Of a stretch of DNA of 9,055 nt, positions 8,311 through 9,055 are shown piece after piece (within the stretch, counting starts at the first letter, position 1; the number at the start of each line of letters is the position of its first letter). This stretch comes from an uncultured Methanomethylovorans sp. (GTDB lineage Archaea; Halobacteriota; Methanosarcinia; Methanosarcinales; Methanosarcinaceae). The position numbers and the translations under genes are program-made. Location: positions 1 through 9,055 of the forward strand of contig CALBTS010000831.1 of assembly GCA_937968035.1 (NCBI GenBank). Reading direction: 5' to 3'. Below the pieces are notes generated by a model. That model did not search any database and had not been told where the DNA came from. It was given only the letters and a program-made list of their open reading frames with translations.

Positions 8311-8359
8311 GTATTGTAACCTATCGTATGATATGGAGAGGTGATCAAATAAGTATTGT
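8311..8359. repeat. GTATTGT direct repeat upstream of the RuBisCO-like operon
   Basis: GTATTGT occurs at 8311-8317 and 8353-8359, exactly 42 bp apart, about four helical turns. The first copy sits inside a short dyad, AGGT-ATTGTA-ACCT (8310-8323). The pair could be binding sites for a regulator of the leftward operon, but seven-base repeats also arise by chance. Confidence 0.25.
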
Positions 8360-8462
8360 GTTAGACCGGGAGTAGGATATTTAAATAGGATAAATGCAGT
8401 TGTTTTTTAGTCTTGGAGCACAAAGTATAATATAAGTTAGAAAACTTTCAGCAAAGAGAAAC

Positions 8463-8471
8463 TATATATAT
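8463..8471 (+). promoter_or_regulatory. TATA box for a putative small RNA
   Basis: TATATATAT is preceded by a purine-rich GAGAAAC that resembles a BRE. Its centre (8467) is about 26 nt before the first base of the 10-bp stem at 8493, the usual TATA-to-start distance in archaea. Confidence 0.5.
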
Positions 8472-8489
8472 CATTAATTCGTATGAAGG

Positions 8490-8618
8490 CAAGTGAGCGG
8501 GTACAACATTTTTAACCCCACTCCCACACTAACCCCCACTCCCCAACCCGCTCACATGATCCTAATGCAGGGGGTTCCAAATCGGTGTGGTCAGTTACAT
8601 GAACTTTATTTTATATTC
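8490..8618 (+). ncRNA. Candidate structured small RNA with C-rich loop
   Basis: A perfect 10-bp stem, GTGAGCGGGT (8493-8502) with ACCCGCTCAC (8546-8555), closes a 43-nt loop that is almost free of G and holds CCCCACTCCC twice (8517-8526 and 8534-8543). Downstream, GGGGGTT (8570-8576) can pair with AACCCCC (8531-8537) and GTGTGG (8585-8590) with CCACAC (8524-8529). This gives either an H-type pseudoknot or a competing stem. A TATA box lies at the right distance upstream and a T-rich tract (8605-8618) could end the transcript at about 125 nt. Two tiny reading frames (ATG 8483, 10 codons; ATG 8556, 31 codons) lack ribosome binding sites. Strand, ends and function are inferred. It matches no RNA family that I recognise. 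Confidence 0.45.
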
Positions 8619-8703
8619 TATTGTGATCCGGCTCAAGATCAATTATCATGATGAATGATTTCAATGTTCCCCATCAAATGTGTACCTTCTTTGGATGGGT
8701 GAT

Positions 8704-8744
8704 CAAAAAGAGAACTTAAGAATTTATAAAAAGTGAGAAAATGC
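8704..8744 (-). terminator. T-rich terminator of the Mrp antiporter operon
   Basis: Directly after the mnhG stop the minus strand has T-runs at about 8737-8740, 8728-8732 and 8705-8709. Tandem T-tracts without a strong hairpin are the usual archaeal termination signal. Confidence 0.5.
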
Positions 8745-9055
8745 TTATTTTTTACACCTCTCGCATGCTTTTCCGTACTCATCTATTACTGATTCTTTGC
8801 ACAGACCCACTCCATGCCTGTGAGCCGCCCTTGTGATCATGTGAGCTGCTATAGGGGCAGTAAGAAGTAAGAACAGACCAACGGCTATAGCTTTGACACC
8901 TATAGGTGTGAAACCAGCTCTCATGAGAATGCTCAACATTACACCGAAGGCACCAACTGTACCTATCTTGGCAGTTGTATGCAGACGGTTGTACACATCC
9001 GGCAAGCGTATAAGACCCAGCATGCCAAGGAACACGAAGGTCAAGCCTATTAACA
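8745..9055 (-). CDS. mnhG: Na+/H+ antiporter subunit G (Mrp/Mnh type), N-terminus beyond the window
   Basis: MrpG is a small membrane subunit of the multi-subunit Mrp cation/proton antiporter, which in Methanosarcina links ion gradients to energy metabolism. The family core GLIRLPDVYNRLH is followed by two hydrophobic segments (around IGTVGAFGVMLSIL and AIAVGLFLLLTAPIAAHMI). The first helix runs off the window: the frame remains open through LIGLTFVFLG to the edge, so the TTG at 9044 is not the real start and roughly 10-15 residues are missing. After the usual ITRAAHRHG the protein ends in a 20-residue hydrophilic tail with three cysteines (CKESVIDEYGKACERCKK), an addition not typical of bacterial MrpG. 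Other mrp genes should lie just beyond the right edge. A T-rich terminator follows, so it is probably the last gene of its operon. Confidence 0.9.
   Translation of the reverse strand, partial: LIGLTFVFLGMLGLIRLPDVYNRLHTTAKIGTVGAFGVMLSILMRAGFTPIGVKAIAVGLFLLLTAPIAAHMITRAAHRHGVGLCKESVIDEYGKACERCKK

Larger units (their letters stand above)
8248..8744. other. 497-bp non-coding region between mnhG and the RuBisCO-like gene
   Basis: No protein gene is supported here. From left to right it holds the putative operon promoter (8284-8294), the GTATTGT pair, a ribosome-binding-site-like GAGGTGATC at 8338-8346 on the + strand without a usable reading frame, a palindromic TATTTAAATA, the small RNA candidate (8490-8618), a short TGATC/GATCA dyad (8624-8641) and the T-rich (minus strand) end of the mnhG transcript. 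No tRNA, insertion sequence end or CRISPR repeat is visible. Confidence 0.6.

Noticed and set aside
8338..8378. GAGGTGATC, a near-perfect Shine-Dalgarno on the + strand, followed by GTG
   Set aside because: The frame from the GTG stops after five codons and no gene lies downstream on that strand.
8568..8600. GGGGGTTCCAAATC, which resembles a tRNA T-arm
   Set aside because: There is no matching 3' half of the T-stem, no acceptor stem and no anticodon arm nearby.
8556..8651. A 31-codon + strand frame (MILMQGVPNRCGQ...) that looked like a possible transposase remnant
   Set aside because: No ribosome binding site, no recognisable family and no terminal repeats; the stretch is better explained as the 3' part of the small RNA candidate.
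1..9055. CRISPR array, insertion sequence or prophage
   Set aside because: There are no regularly spaced repeats, transposase or integrase genes, or target-site duplications; gene content is core chromosomal.

Overview
The window looks like a chromosomal segment from a methanogenic archaeon of the Methanosarcinales, probably Methanosarcinaceae (something like Methanolobus, Methanomethylovorans or Methanosarcina; the genus cannot be fixed from sequence alone). The evidence is a methanogenesis marker 10 protein (the McrA arginine methyltransferase), the large subunit of the archaeal family D DNA polymerase, a RuBisCO-family protein closest in sequence to Methanosarcina form III, an Mrp antiporter subunit, TATA-type promoters and GAGGT/GGTG ribosome binding sites. 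There are no signs of integration, insertion sequences, CRISPR or tRNA genes.

Layout. 1-282 is an AT-rich upstream region with a TATA box for mmp10 and an 8-bp inverted repeat. 283-1515 (+) is mmp10. It ends only 4 nt from the stop codon of the convergent polC (1520-4945, -), which encodes PolD subunit DP2. A 227-bp divergent spacer with one promoter in each direction leads to a small secreted protein of unknown function (5173-5634, +). Facing it is a compact leftward operon: a RuBisCO-family gene (8247 to 6967), sua5 (6955 to 5906) and a 77-residue two-helix membrane protein (5897 to 5664), with spacings of 11 and 8 nt. A 497-bp non-coding region (8248-8744) follows, then the C-terminal part of an Mrp-type Na+/H+ antiporter G subunit (8745 to beyond the window end, -).

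Two things stand out. First, the RuBisCO-family protein keeps the carbamylation/metal triad (K177, D179, E180) and reads like a Methanosarcina form III enzyme over much of its length. It has nevertheless lost several residues needed for carboxylation: spinach K175 is Asn, K334 is Arg, N123 is Arg, R295 is Ile and the G403-G404 phosphate loop is Ser-Ser. This suggests a RuBisCO-like protein that arose from a genuine archaeal form III enzyme, co-transcribed with a tRNA t6A-synthesis gene. Second, the 497-bp gap holds a perfect 10-bp stem closing a 43-nt C-rich loop. A TATA box lies about 26 nt upstream, a T-rich tract lies downstream, and downstream G-rich segments can pair with the loop. It looks like an undescribed structured small RNA. 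The opposite strand of the same loop is a four-tract G-quadruplex motif.

The remaining genes are core functions: DNA replication (polC), tRNA modification (sua5), maturation of methyl-coenzyme M reductase (mmp10) and ion homeostasis (mnhG).
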